DNA from: Flavobacterium odoriferum
GTDB taxonomy: Bacteria > Bacteroidota > Bacteroidia > Flavobacteriales > Flavobacteriaceae
DNA length: 64,000 nt
NCBI RefSeq assembly: GCF_025499515.1
Contig: NZ_JAMKFA010000005.1
Span: 208,684-272,683 of the forward strand
Direction of reading: 5' to 3'
Shown here: piece after piece, positions 14,538 to 22,834 of the stretch
Layout: every line of letters begins with the position of its first letter
Position numbering within the stretch: position 1 is the stretch's first letter
Program-made: the position numbers and the translations under genes
The notes under the pieces: model-generated
The model's input: the letters and a program-made list of their open reading frames with translations, nothing else
Databases searched by the model: none
Told to the model about the DNA's origin: nothing

Positions 14538-16992
14538 ACATCTTAGAGGAATCACTGATTTAAAAATTGAACCGAAAGGAAAATCATTTGTAGTATATGG
14601 TCCTAACGGCTCTGGAAAAAGTGCTGTAATAGATGCCCTAGATTTTCTGTTAACTGGTAAGATTGCTCGTCTTAATGGTGAAGGAACAGAAGGTGTTTCT
14701 CTTAAAGAACATGGACCTCATATTGATTCCGTTAGTGACATAGATAAAGTTATTGTTTCTGCAGAAATTATAATTCCAGGCATTCCAGAAGCCATTTTAA
14801 TGACAAGAAAAATGAAAAAGCCTTCGGAACTGATTTATGATTCAAAATTCGAAATACAGCTAAAACCAATTATCGAACTATTAAATCGCGGACAATATGT
14901 TTTTACTAGACGAGAAATACTAAAGCTAATAACAGCTAAATCATCTACAAGATCTCAAGAAATTCAGAAAGTTTTGAAGCTAAGCGAACTCGAAGAAATT
15001 AGGACAAATTTAGTAAGAGTATACAATGAAAATAAAAGAGAGTATAAAGCTGCAGAAGACAATGTTAAAAAATCTGAAAACGAAATTAATGCAATAACAG
15101 GTCACGAAAAATATAGTGATTCCGAAGTGCTTAAATTTATTAATGAGCAACGTGAAAAACTTGGAGGTAATGAATTAGAAAAACTAAGTATTGATACAAT
15201 ACAAGTTGGAATTACAAGCGTTTCATATAATCCTCTAAGTGTGAACCATGAAAATTTAAGTGAGCGCCTTAACAAACTTAGATATTCAGAAATTCAAAAA
15301 AGCAAACCTCAATTAATAGAAACTGAAAAAATAATCAAAACTGCTATTGAAGAGATAAAATTAGATTCACTAGCAAATTGGAATTCTAAACGGCTAAATT
15401 TAACCAAAGAAGGTCTATCATTAATTCCCGAAACTGGAGAATGTCCATTGTGTGATACTGAATGGCCAGTGGGTGATTTAGAAAAAATTCTTCAAGACAG
15501 AATTGAAACTGTCATCAAAAGACAAAAAGACATAAATGAGAATTCCATTATAATTAAAGAAATTGTTGAATCATTTAAAACTAAAGTTTCACAGTTATTC
15601 GAGTTATTGAAGCAAGTCAATACAACTGAATCTTTTTTAGAAAATGAAAAAATCCAAACTGGTATTGTTCATTTCAATGATTTAAAAACTTCTCTTGAAA
15701 AACTATCAAAAGCTCTTGAAAACCCAATTAAAGATTTTTCAAATGAGGATTTTAAAACTGATGATGTAAGCAATTTGTTTGTCTTAATTGATAACAAAAC
15801 AATAATTAAGGATTTTGAAGATTCAATTAAACTTCTATTTCCTGAAGCCACACCAGAACAAAGTGCTTGGGACAATTTGATAAAATTAATTGAGCGTTTA
15901 AAAATCTTAGCAGATAATAAAAATAATCTTTTAACTGCACATGCTATTCTTGAAAAGTCAACACTTCTTGTACAAGCATATGTTGAAGCAAGAAATGAAG
16001 TTCTAGAAAGTTTATATGATAAAATCAAGGATAGATTTGTTGAACTATATAAGGAAATGCATGGAGATGATGAAATTGACTTTAATGCAACTTTTGTCCC
16101 GCAAGATGCGGGTTTAGATTTATCTGTTGATTTTTATGGTCGTGGCTATCATCCACCTCACGCTATGCACAGTGAAGGACATCAGGATAGCATGGGTATA
16201 TGTCTTTTTTTAGCTCTATCAGAACATTTGAATACTGGTTTGATTGAATTAGTGATTTTAGATGATGTTGTTATGTCTGTTGACACAGGGCATCGAAGAG
16301 CTTTTTGTAACGTGTTAACAAAATATTTCCCTAACATTCAATTTATAATTACCACTCATGACACAACTTGGGCAAATCAACTCAAAAGCGCAGGAGTAGT
16401 TCCAGGAAAGCAAATGTTAAAATTTTCAAATTGGACTGTTGAAAAAGGACCTTCAATTCATTACGAAGCTGACATGTGGGGAAGAATCCAAAAAGATTTA
16501 GACAATGATGATGTTTCTTCAGCAGCTGCTAAACTTCGCAGAGGAATGGAAGAGTTTTCAAGGTATGTTTGCCATAACTTAAAAGCAAGCGTGCCATATT
16601 CGCTTGACGATGCTGGCAGTTTGGGAGATCTTTTACCAGCGGCAATTAGTAGATATAAAGATTTAATGGGTAAGGCAAAAGATGCTGCAAATTCATGGAA
16701 TCAAACAACTATAATTGAAGACTTAAAAAAAATAGATGATGAATCCAAAGCTATAATTTCTAAAACTGGAATCGAACAGTGGAATATCAATAAAGCTGTG
16801 CATTATAATGAATGGGCAAATTTTCAGAAACAAGATTTCCAGCCAGTCGTTGATGCATTTAAAGATCTTTATGAAAAAGTGTTTGCCTGTTCTAATTGTC
16901 AAGCAGTATTACAAATAACATTTGATGGTTCTAATATCTCAGGAGTGAAATGTAAATGCGGAAATACCAATTGGAATCTAATAAAAAAATAA
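14512..16992 (+). CDS. SMC/Rad50-like AAA ATPase with zinc-hook-like and C-terminal zinc ribbon
   Basis: An 826-residue split ABC-type ATPase. Walker A GPNGSGKS is at 30-37 (AAA_23 style start MKIQKLEIKHLRG); a coiled-coil region about 150-500 contains a CPLC hook-like motif at 311-314; the signature is SEGHQDS at 554-560; Walker B VILDDVVMSVD is at 581-591; the H-loop is THD at 615-617. After residue 640 comes an extra domain ending with a zinc ribbon (CSNC 793-796, CKCG 814-817). Such proteins include Rad50-like repair ATPases and defence ATPases (Lamassu LmuB, RloC). With its overlapping 66-residue partner it forms a two-gene cassette, so a defence role is plausible but inferred. Confidence 0.75.
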   Translation: MKIQKLEIKHLRGITDLKIEPKGKSFVVYGPNGSGKSAVIDALDFLLTGKIARLNGEGTEGVSLKEHGPHIDSVSDIDKVIVSAEIIIPGIPEAILMTRKMKKPSELIYDSKFEIQLKPIIELLNRGQYVFTRREILKLITAKSSTRSQEIQKVLKLSELEEIRTNLVRVYNENKREYKAAEDNVKKSENEINAITGHEKYSDSEVLKFINEQREKLGGNELEKLSIDTIQVGITSVSYNPLSVNHENLSERLNKLRYSEIQKSKPQLIETEKIIKTAIEEIKLDSLANWNSKRLNLTKEGLSLIPETGECPLCDTEWPVGDLEKILQDRIETVIKRQKDINENSIIIKEIVESFKTKVSQLFELLKQVNTTESFLENEKIQTGIVHFNDLKTSLEKLSKALENPIKDFSNEDFKTDDVSNLFVLIDNKTIIKDFEDSIKLLFPEATPEQSAWDNLIKLIERLKILADNKNNLLTAHAILEKSTLLVQAYVEARNEVLESLYDKIKDRFVELYKEMHGDDEIDFNATFVPQDAGLDLSVDFYGRGYHPPHAMHSEGHQDSMGICLFLALSEHLNTGLIELVILDDVVMSVDTGHRRAFCNVLTKYFPNIQFIITTHDTTWANQLKSAGVVPGKQMLKFSNWTVEKGPSIHYEADMWGRIQKDLDNDDVSSAAAKLRRGMEEFSRYVCHNLKASVPYSLDDAGSLGDLLPAAISRYKDLMGKAKDAANSWNQTTIIEDLKKIDDESKAIISKTGIEQWNINKAVHYNEWANFQKQDFQPVVDAFKDLYEKVFACSNCQAVLQITFDGSNISGVKCKCGNTNWNLIKK

Positions 16993-16999
16993 GCAAAGC

Positions 17000-17130
17000 A
17001 CACTACAGCAGTTTTATGAAATGGCAGTGTAATTGCAAAATTCATATTTTTCTTTCGCAAGAAATACTATCTTAGCAGGAATTACTCGGTCACGAAGTCT
17101 GCAACTTCATGAAGCAGCGGAACGTTAGAA
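17000..17130 (+). repeat. attC-like site g
   Basis: Opens ACACTACAGCAGTTTTATGAAATGGC and closes GCAACTTCATGAAGCAGCGG followed by AACGTTAGAAG. The closing core is intact; the opening core is degenerate and matches its cassette start only weakly. Confidence 0.6.
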
Positions 17131-17152
17131 GAAAACATAAACCAAATTCACG

Positions 17153-17569
17153 ATGACTTTTTTTAATGAATATTCACTAACCGTTACGGGGATTATGTTG
17201 GAAATTTTTGGAGCATTTATGCTCACACTTGAGGCGTATGGATCCAAATGGCTGGAAAAACCTATAAAAAAATTTGTACAATTTTCCAATTGGACTGGAA
17301 GTAGTTTTATAGCAAGTATAATAATCTCTTTAATTACAATTATTCCATTCATTGCAGCTGGATTCTTGGGCAACAAAATTTGCCAAACATTATTGTTACC
17401 TGCCTTAATTTTAGGCCTAATAATTCCAACTCTTTTCGACGATGCGGAAAAGCTTGAAAAATGGGCATCAATAACTTTTAATGACAAAAAAATTGGACCA
17501 AAAGGGTTTCTTTTAATTTTAATAGGCAGCATTCTCCAGCTAATTAGCACGATTATTCAAATCAAGTAA
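17153..17569 (+). CDS. Small membrane protein
   Basis: A 138-residue protein with about four hydrophobic segments: YSLTVTGIMLEIFGAFMLTLEAYG, SFIASIIISLITIIPFIAAGFLG, TLLLPALILGLIIPTLF and GFLLILIGSILQLISTII. No catalytic motif and no family recognised. It is the last cassette of the array and begins 28 bases after the cassette boundary. Small membrane proteins in defence-rich arrays may be immunity or abortive effectors, but nothing here proves that. Confidence 0.6.
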   Translation: MTFFNEYSLTVTGIMLEIFGAFMLTLEAYGSKWLEKPIKKFVQFSNWTGSSFIASIIISLITIIPFIAAGFLGNKICQTLLLPALILGLIIPTLFDDAEKLEKWASITFNDKKIGPKGFLLILIGSILQLISTIIQIK

Positions 17570-17574
17570 TTGCT

Positions 17575-17614
17575 CTTGCCAGCAGCCGTTTCACTCGATG
17601 GCTGTTTTTTTTTT
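17575..17614 (+). terminator. Terminator from a degenerate attC-like half site (site h)
   Basis: The segment CTTGCCAGCAGCCGTTTCACTCG resembles the opening half of the other sites. CAGCC (17583-17587) pairs with GGCTG (17600-17604) and is followed directly by ten Ts, giving a factor-independent terminator at the end of the array. No closing half is seen, so the array seems truncated here. Confidence 0.55.
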
Positions 17615-17686
17615 CATGTTCACTAAAACGTTTATTTTACCATCAATAAATTTCCCTTTTTTATTGCTCATCCCAATTAAATCAAA

Positions 17687-17694
17687 TAAATTTG
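17687..17694 (+). promoter_or_regulatory. -7 element upstream of hsdM
   Basis: TAAATTTG fits TAnnTTTG, with TTG 20 bases upstream (17664-17666). It lies 32 bases before ATG 17726 and probably starts the restriction-modification transcript. Confidence 0.45.
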
Positions 17695-17725
17695 AGCAAA
17701 TCATTTTTTACAAAACCAATACAAA

Positions 17726-19294
17726 ATGTCTGAAGACCAAAAACGAGTATTAGAACAACAACTATGGGGAATTGCTAACCTTTTACGTGGCAAAATTAGT
17801 GCAGACGACTACCGTGATTACATTCTAGGATTCATTTTTTACAAATACCTTTCCGAAAAACAATATTTATACGCTAACGATTTATTAGAAGGCGAAGAAG
17901 TAACCGATTACGCTAAAGTAACCGACAAAGAAACGCTTCAAGCCATTGAAGAAGAATCGTTATTGAAACTAGGCTATTTCTTAAAGCCAACCGAACTTTT
18001 CTCAGTAGTTGCCGCTAAAGGAAACGCCAATACCGAAGTACAAAGCAATTACATCATCGACGATTTAAAAGCCGTTTTAAATCACATTGAGTTGAGTACG
18101 ATGGGTACCGAAAGCGAAGACGATTTTAATGCGTTGTTCGAAGATTTGGATTTGAATTCTACTAAAATTGGTAGAACACCCGAAGCTCGAAATACGATTA
18201 TCGTTCAAATTTTAAACCATTTAGACCAAATCGATTTCAAGCTAAAAGACATTGATTCGGATGTTTTGGGTGATGCTTACGAATATTTGATTGCAAAATT
18301 TGCCGCTGGTGCTGGAAAAAGTGCTGGCGAATTCTATACACCCCAACAAGTGTCTAAAATTTTAGCACAAATTGTAACTACTGGAAAAACCAAAATCAAA
18401 TCGGTTTATGATCCTACATGTGGTTCGGGTTCGTTGTTGTTACGTGTGGCAAAAGAAGTGGAAGTAAGTGAGTTTTACGGACAAGAACAAAACCGTACGA
18501 CCTACAACTTAGCTCGAATGAACATGATTTTACACGATGTCCATTTTCGTGAATTTGACATCAAACATGAAGATACGCTAGAACATCCTAAGCATCTAGA
18601 CCTACGTTTTGAAGCGGTGGTAGCCAATCCCCCATTTTCGGCACATTGGAAAGGCGATGCTAGTCCGTTGTTTAGTACTGATGAACGTTTTAGCCAATAC
18701 GGAAAGTTAGCGCCAAAAACCAAAGCCGATTATGCCTTTTTATTACACATGGTGCATCAATTAGCCGATAACGGAATTATGGCAACCGTGGTGCCGCATG
18801 GCGTTTTGTTTCGTGGTGCTGCCGAAGGTGTTATTCGTGAATATTTGATTAAAGAATTGAATTATTTGGATGCCGTAATTGGTTTACCTGCTAATATTTT
18901 CTACGGAACTTCTATCCCAACCTGTATAATGGTATTTAAAAAATGCCGTGAAGCAAACGATAGCATTTTGTTTATTGATGCCAGTAGTGATGAGAATTTC
19001 GTAAAAGAAGGCAACCAAAACATATTGCGCCACCAAGACGTTGAAAAAATAATTGCAACCTACCGCAACCGAACTGCCATTGAAAAATACAGTTACGTTG
19101 CAACCCTAGACGAACTAAAAGAAAACGATTACAACCTGAACATTCCTCGTTATGTAGATACGTTTGAAGAAGAGGATGTCATAGATTTAGACTTTGTTGC
19201 AACAGAATTGGTACAAATTGCAACCGATTTAAAAACAAATGAAAATACAATTGCAACCTACTGCCACCAATTGAATATTAAAACACCTTTTTAA
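17726..19294 (+). CDS. hsdM: Type I restriction-modification methyltransferase subunit
   Basis: A 522-residue N6-adenine DNA methyltransferase of the HsdM family. N-terminal helical domain (RKISADDYRDYILGFIFYKYLS-type sequence), SAM-binding motif DPTCGSGSLL near residue 230, catalytic NPPF near residue 300, and ADYAFLLHMVHQL typical of HsdM. Full length. It forms the modification complex with HsdS, encoded 2 bases downstream. Five TTGCAAC heptamers cluster in its last 240 bases, which is odd. The locus order is hsdM, hsdS, UDG-like, toxin-antitoxin-chaperone-like trio, hsdR. Confidence 0.95.
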   Translation: MSEDQKRVLEQQLWGIANLLRGKISADDYRDYILGFIFYKYLSEKQYLYANDLLEGEEVTDYAKVTDKETLQAIEEESLLKLGYFLKPTELFSVVAAKGNANTEVQSNYIIDDLKAVLNHIELSTMGTESEDDFNALFEDLDLNSTKIGRTPEARNTIIVQILNHLDQIDFKLKDIDSDVLGDAYEYLIAKFAAGAGKSAGEFYTPQQVSKILAQIVTTGKTKIKSVYDPTCGSGSLLLRVAKEVEVSEFYGQEQNRTTYNLARMNMILHDVHFREFDIKHEDTLEHPKHLDLRFEAVVANPPFSAHWKGDASPLFSTDERFSQYGKLAPKTKADYAFLLHMVHQLADNGIMATVVPHGVLFRGAAEGVIREYLIKELNYLDAVIGLPANIFYGTSIPTCIMVFKKCREANDSILFIDASSDENFVKEGNQNILRHQDVEKIIATYRNRTAIEKYSYVATLDELKENDYNLNIPRYVDTFEEEDVIDLDFVATELVQIATDLKTNENTIATYCHQLNIKTPF

Positions 19295-19296
19295 TT

Positions 19297-20517
19297 ATGG
19301 AAAAGTTAGTACCAAAACTACGTTTTCCTGAGTTTCAAGGAAATTGGGAAGAAAAAAAATTAAAAAATGTTTCTAATTATTTTAATGGAGGTAGTTTTGA
19401 AAATGATGTAAAAGAGGAAGGTAGATATGAGCTTATCACTCTAAAATCTGTTGATATGAGTGGGAATTTAGCGCATTCAAAAAGATATCTTGATATCGAA
19501 GTACCAACCTTAAAGAAAGGTACTCTTGTTATGATTTTAAGTGAACAATCACCAGGATTACTTGGTATGACAGCAATAATTTCAGAAGAGAATAAATATG
19601 TTCTAAATCAACGAGTTGCAGAGATAAGACCAAAAAGTGATGTTGTAAGTTATTTTTTGTCAATGGCAATTAATCGAAACCAAAAATATTTTAGCAAACA
19701 TGGTGCAGGAACTAAAGTTCAAAACATTTCAAAACCAAATGTTGAAAATTACACTTTTTTATGTCCCAAACCCGAAGAACAACAAAAAATCGCCACATTT
19801 TTAACATCAGTTGATGAACGATTAACGCTTTTAGCCCAACAAAAAGAAAAACTAGAGTTGTATAAAAAAGGCGTTATGCAACAAATTTTCTCCCAAAAAC
19901 TAAGATTCAAAGATGAAAATGGCAAAGATTATCCAGATTGGGAAGAAAAGAATTTTAATGAAATTATTGAACGAACTTCAACTGGATTAAATCCAAGACA
20001 AAATTTTACTTTAGGTAAAGGAAATAATTATTATGTTACAATTAAAAATATTTCTAACGGAAAATTAGACTTTAAAAGTTGTGAAATGATTGATGATGAT
20101 GCTCTAAAATTGATTAAAAAACGTTCAGATTTATCAAAAAATGATATAATAATGTCTAGTATTGGAAATATTGGTGAGGCTTATTTGTTAAAGGAAGAAC
20201 CTACAAATTGGAATATAAATGAATCCGTATTTATGATTAGATCAAAAAAAGAAGTTGTCATGCCTTTGTTCATGTATTACATCTTATCAAATGATTATAC
20301 AAAAAGATATTTTGAAAATAATATGACAGGTAGTTCTTTCAAAAGTATTAAAATTGGTGATTTAAAATTAATGCCTGTTGAAATACCTTGTCTAGAAGAA
20401 CAACAAAAAATTGCTTCGTTTTTATCGGCAATAGATGTTCAAATTGAGGGTGTTAGCAAGAAAATAGAGCAAACAAAACTGTTTAAAAAAGGGTTGTTGC
20501 AGCAAATGTTTGTGTAA
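19297..20517 (+). CDS. hsdS: Type I restriction-modification specificity subunit
   Basis: A 406-residue HsdS with the typical opening (KLRFPEFQGNWEEKKL), two target-recognition domains and two conserved helical spacers (PEEQQKIATFLTSVDERLTLL and EEQQKIASFLSAIDVQIEGV). The two halves share the repeated layout of HsdS, and each recognises half of a bipartite target. It ends in a TAATG overlap with the next gene, so the UDG-like gene is coupled to it. Full length, intact. Confidence 0.93.
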   Translation: MEKLVPKLRFPEFQGNWEEKKLKNVSNYFNGGSFENDVKEEGRYELITLKSVDMSGNLAHSKRYLDIEVPTLKKGTLVMILSEQSPGLLGMTAIISEENKYVLNQRVAEIRPKSDVVSYFLSMAINRNQKYFSKHGAGTKVQNISKPNVENYTFLCPKPEEQQKIATFLTSVDERLTLLAQQKEKLELYKKGVMQQIFSQKLRFKDENGKDYPDWEEKNFNEIIERTSTGLNPRQNFTLGKGNNYYVTIKNISNGKLDFKSCEMIDDDALKLIKKRSDLSKNDIIMSSIGNIGEAYLLKEEPTNWNINESVFMIRSKKEVVMPLFMYYILSNDYTKRYFENNMTGSSFKSIKIGDLKLMPVEIPCLEEQQKIASFLSAIDVQIEGVSKKIEQTKLFKKGLLQQMFV

Positions 20518-21188
20518 TGTTAGAAGAACAATTAAATAAAGAAATTTTAAATTGGTGGTATCAATTACCTGAAGTATTTAGAACTAATAAGCCAACATTT
20601 ATCCATCCTCTAAATAACAAGGCAAAAATTTTATTTGTTGGATTAAATCCTTCTGGAAATACAAACCCAGAAACTGTTATCGAAAATATTAGCAACGAAG
20701 ACATTCAACAAAAAATTTGTACTGAAATTAAAGCTATTTTTGGAGATGGAACAAAACAAAGAATAGGTCAGTATAAAAGATACTACAAACCAATAACAGA
20801 TATTGCAGATGATTTAGAATTAGAATTTGAACATTGCGATTTATTTCAAATGAGTTATCAAAATGCTAAAGTTGTAGTAAACGAATTATTTGATTCAAAA
20901 AATGAATTAAAACCACAACATAAATCACATCTTTTAGTTTTTGATGAGATATATAAGTTTGTATCTCCAAATATTGTAATTACAAATAATGTAAACACAG
21001 CCAATATTCTAAAAAAACATTTAGAATTAAAGTTTGATACCGAAACAGGCTTGTATAAAGATAAAAACAGTATATTTTTTTATTTAAATGGTATTATGTC
21101 CTATGGTAGACAAACTAAATTTGACCGTGAGCGATTAATGTGGCAAATAAAAAAAGTTTTATATCTTCACAACCCGAATAAATTTTAG
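20517..21188 (+). CDS. Uracil-DNA-glycosylase-fold-like protein
   Basis: A 223-residue protein with the motif ILFVGLNPSGNTN near residues 38-50, resembling the GxNP motif of the uracil-DNA glycosylase superfamily, then HCDLFQMSYQNA and a C-terminal GIMSYGRQTKFDRERL where family members carry a second DNA-contact motif. The canonical HPS loop is not visible, so catalytic activity is uncertain. Its ATG overlaps the hsdS stop (TAATG), so it is translated as part of the restriction operon. It may act on modified bases or simply be carried by the locus. Confidence 0.55.
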   Translation: MLEEQLNKEILNWWYQLPEVFRTNKPTFIHPLNNKAKILFVGLNPSGNTNPETVIENISNEDIQQKICTEIKAIFGDGTKQRIGQYKRYYKPITDIADDLELEFEHCDLFQMSYQNAKVVVNELFDSKNELKPQHKSHLLVFDEIYKFVSPNIVITNNVNTANILKKHLELKFDTETGLYKDKNSIFFYLNGIMSYGRQTKFDRERLMWQIKKVLYLHNPNKF

Positions 21189-21255
21189 AAAAAGTCTAGT
21201 TGCAACAACTAATCATGTAATAAAAAGTTAAAAAGTAAACCTATAGGTTGATTTT

Positions 21256-21783
21256 ATGAAAATAATAGATATCTTTGCCAATAGAAAACTATACGCCGTT
21301 AAGTATGATGGTGAGGATTTTCATGAACTAGACCGATTACTAGATTTATGGAATGATCCTGTCCATTTACAAACTTTTGTTAAAACCAATAGTAAAGATA
21401 TCCCAAAAGAAAGGACATCCTATCAGGTTATTAACGATATTCTAAACAATGTAAGCGAACTTGAAGACATATTAGATGAAATCGCAACCGATGGTAACAG
21501 ACAGTTTAAAGAGTTTTTCAACCCATTATACAATCAAGAGTATAAGGTGGTGGAATTGTCAATGCAAAAAGGAAGAAAAAATTATCTTAGACTGTATGCA
21601 ATAAAAATTGACGAAAATTGCTTTTTAATCACAGGAGGAGCAATAAAGTTTACGCACTTAATGGAAGAAAGACAACACACTTTAGAAGAATTAAATAAAA
21701 TCAAAAGCTGTAGAGATTTTTTAAAATCTCATGGTGTTTTTGACGATGGTTCATTCTATGAATTTATAAACCAAGACTTATGA
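21256..21783 (+). CDS. RelE/HigB-like toxin candidate
   Basis: A 175-residue protein placed immediately before an XRE antitoxin and overlapping it by 4 bases (ATGA). The segment KNYLRLYAIKIDENCFLITGGAIKF followed by a helix resembles the beta-sheet core and terminal helix of RelE/HigB-like mRNA interferases (R-x-Y...F-K pattern). It is longer than typical RelE toxins (about 90-120), with an N-terminal helical extension. The toxin call rests on context and this core pattern. Confidence 0.55.
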   Translation: MKIIDIFANRKLYAVKYDGEDFHELDRLLDLWNDPVHLQTFVKTNSKDIPKERTSYQVINDILNNVSELEDILDEIATDGNRQFKEFFNPLYNQEYKVVELSMQKGRKNYLRLYAIKIDENCFLITGGAIKFTHLMEERQHTLEELNKIKSCRDFLKSHGVFDDGSFYEFINQDL

Positions 21784-22241
21784 GTAATAAAGAAAAATTT
21801 TTGAATTTAGTTTCGGAAGAGAAATCTAATACACTTCAAAATTTAAAAGAGCGCAAGAAAAACAGAGCTATGCTACGTGAGTCACAAAGCATTGCTGTTA
21901 AAGTTTTGATGCGTTTAGATGCTCTTAAATGGACACAAAAAAAATTAGCTGAAAAGCTTGAGGTTACGCCTCAACAAGTAAGTAAAATAATTAGTGGAAA
22001 AGAAAATTTAACACTAGAAACATTGGTTAAATTACAAAATGTTTTAGAAATTCCACTTTTATTTACGGCTGTTGAAAGAGCGTTTGAAGAAATTATGGAA
22101 ACCCACAAAGTAGAAGTAACTCAAGATTATGATGTTCCTGAGAATATAATAATTTCAGTTAAACCAAACACTCCTAGTGTGGTTAAATTAAGTTATAAAC
22201 AAGAAACATCTACTTATGATTATTATCCATTAGCCAATTAA
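21780..22241 (+). CDS. XRE-family antitoxin with C-terminal extension
   Basis: A 153-residue protein with a helix-turn-helix of the XRE/HigA type at about 40-95 (LKWTQKKLAEKLEVTPQQVSKIISG, LTLETLVKLQNVL). It has a tail of about 45 residues ending YKQETSTYDYYPLAN. In chaperone-dependent (TAC) antitoxins a C-terminal, aromatic, aggregation-prone extension (ChAD) is the chaperone-binding part; this tail sits in the same place and is followed 2 bases later by a SecB-like gene. It should bind the toxin and repress the operon. The HTH call is strong; the ChAD role is inferred. Confidence 0.75.
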   Translation: MSNKEKFLNLVSEEKSNTLQNLKERKKNRAMLRESQSIAVKVLMRLDALKWTQKKLAEKLEVTPQQVSKIISGKENLTLETLVKLQNVLEIPLLFTAVERAFEEIMETHKVEVTQDYDVPENIIISVKPNTPSVVKLSYKQETSTYDYYPLAN

Positions 22242-22243
22242 TT

Positions 22244-22672
22244 ATGGAAAAGCAAATAGGATTTAAAATTATTGGCATTAGAACAGAACAGTTTGCCACA
22301 ATTGAAGATAATTTAGTCGAAAAAAAGAAAATAGAAGTTTTAACAGATTTAGAATATAAAGGTAATACTGAATCTAATCAAATAGGAGCTTTTGTAACTT
22401 TTACATTTAATGCTGCTAAAAAACCTTTTATCATTTTACAAGTAAGCTGTCATTTTCAAATTGCAGAAGATTCTTGGAAAGAATGTGTAGGTAATACACA
22501 TATAACTTTCCCTAGAGATTTTATGATTCATTTAGCAATGATTACAATAGGATCAGCAAGAGGAATTCTTCACTCTAAAACAGAAGGAACTTCTTTTAAC
22601 AAGTTCTTATTACCAACAATAAATGTACATGAATTAGTTAAAGAAGATATTGTTTTTAACAGTATTAATTAA
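22244..22672 (+). CDS. SecB-like chaperone (putative TAC chaperone)
   Basis: A 142-residue protein with the SecB-like fold pattern: N-terminal strands (FKIIGIRTEQFATI, GAFVTFTFN, FIILQVSCHFQI), then a helix entered through FPRDFMIHLAMITIGSARGIL and a tail LPTINVHEL. The sequences ITIGSARG and LPTIN correspond in position to SecB's SMVSRG and LAPVNF. It is encoded 2 bases after the antitoxin. SecB-like proteins in such operons protect the antitoxin from degradation. Similarity to SecB is low by eye; confidence comes from pattern plus context. Confidence 0.5.
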   Translation: MEKQIGFKIIGIRTEQFATIEDNLVEKKKIEVLTDLEYKGNTESNQIGAFVTFTFNAAKKPFIILQVSCHFQIAEDSWKECVGNTHITFPRDFMIHLAMITIGSARGILHSKTEGTSFNKFLLPTINVHELVKEDIVFNSIN

Positions 22673-22674
22673 AA

Positions 22675-22706
22675 AATAAAAGCCAAACGATTGTTTGGCT
22701 TTTATT
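22675..22706. terminator. Terminator, 14-bp perfect stem
   Basis: AATAAAAGCCAAAC (22675-22688), loop GATT, GTTTGGCTTTTATT (22693-22706). The arms contain A and T runs, so it can stop transcription from either side. It separates the trio from hsdR, so hsdR must have its own promoter. Confidence 0.85.
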
Positions 22707-22834
22707 CGACTAGGGACTCCCCAATCCTTTTTAATTAATTAAGCAAAAAACGTATAACATCAAGGCTTACGATTTTTGATTTCTTTCTCTCAAATGAGAA
22801 ATGAACTTGGTACAAAATTAATAAAAATTTGTAA

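Larger units (their letters stand above)
6029..17612 (+). mobile_element. Integron-like gene cassette array (CALIN-like), 8 cassettes
   Basis: Eight one-to-three gene units are each followed by a related intergenic site that opens with (C/T)TAACAGCGGTTT-like sequence and closes with GCGGAACGTTAG-like sequence. Cassette boundaries taken at the TT of the closing core are 6029, 6636, about 8651, 9811, about 10975, 13413, about 14287 and 17125, with the last site near 17575. For the cassettes starting at 6029, 6636, 9811 and 13413 the first 9-14 bases are complementary to the opening bases of their own 3' site, as expected from a circular intermediate. No integron integrase gene is visible in the window. 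Confidence 0.75.
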
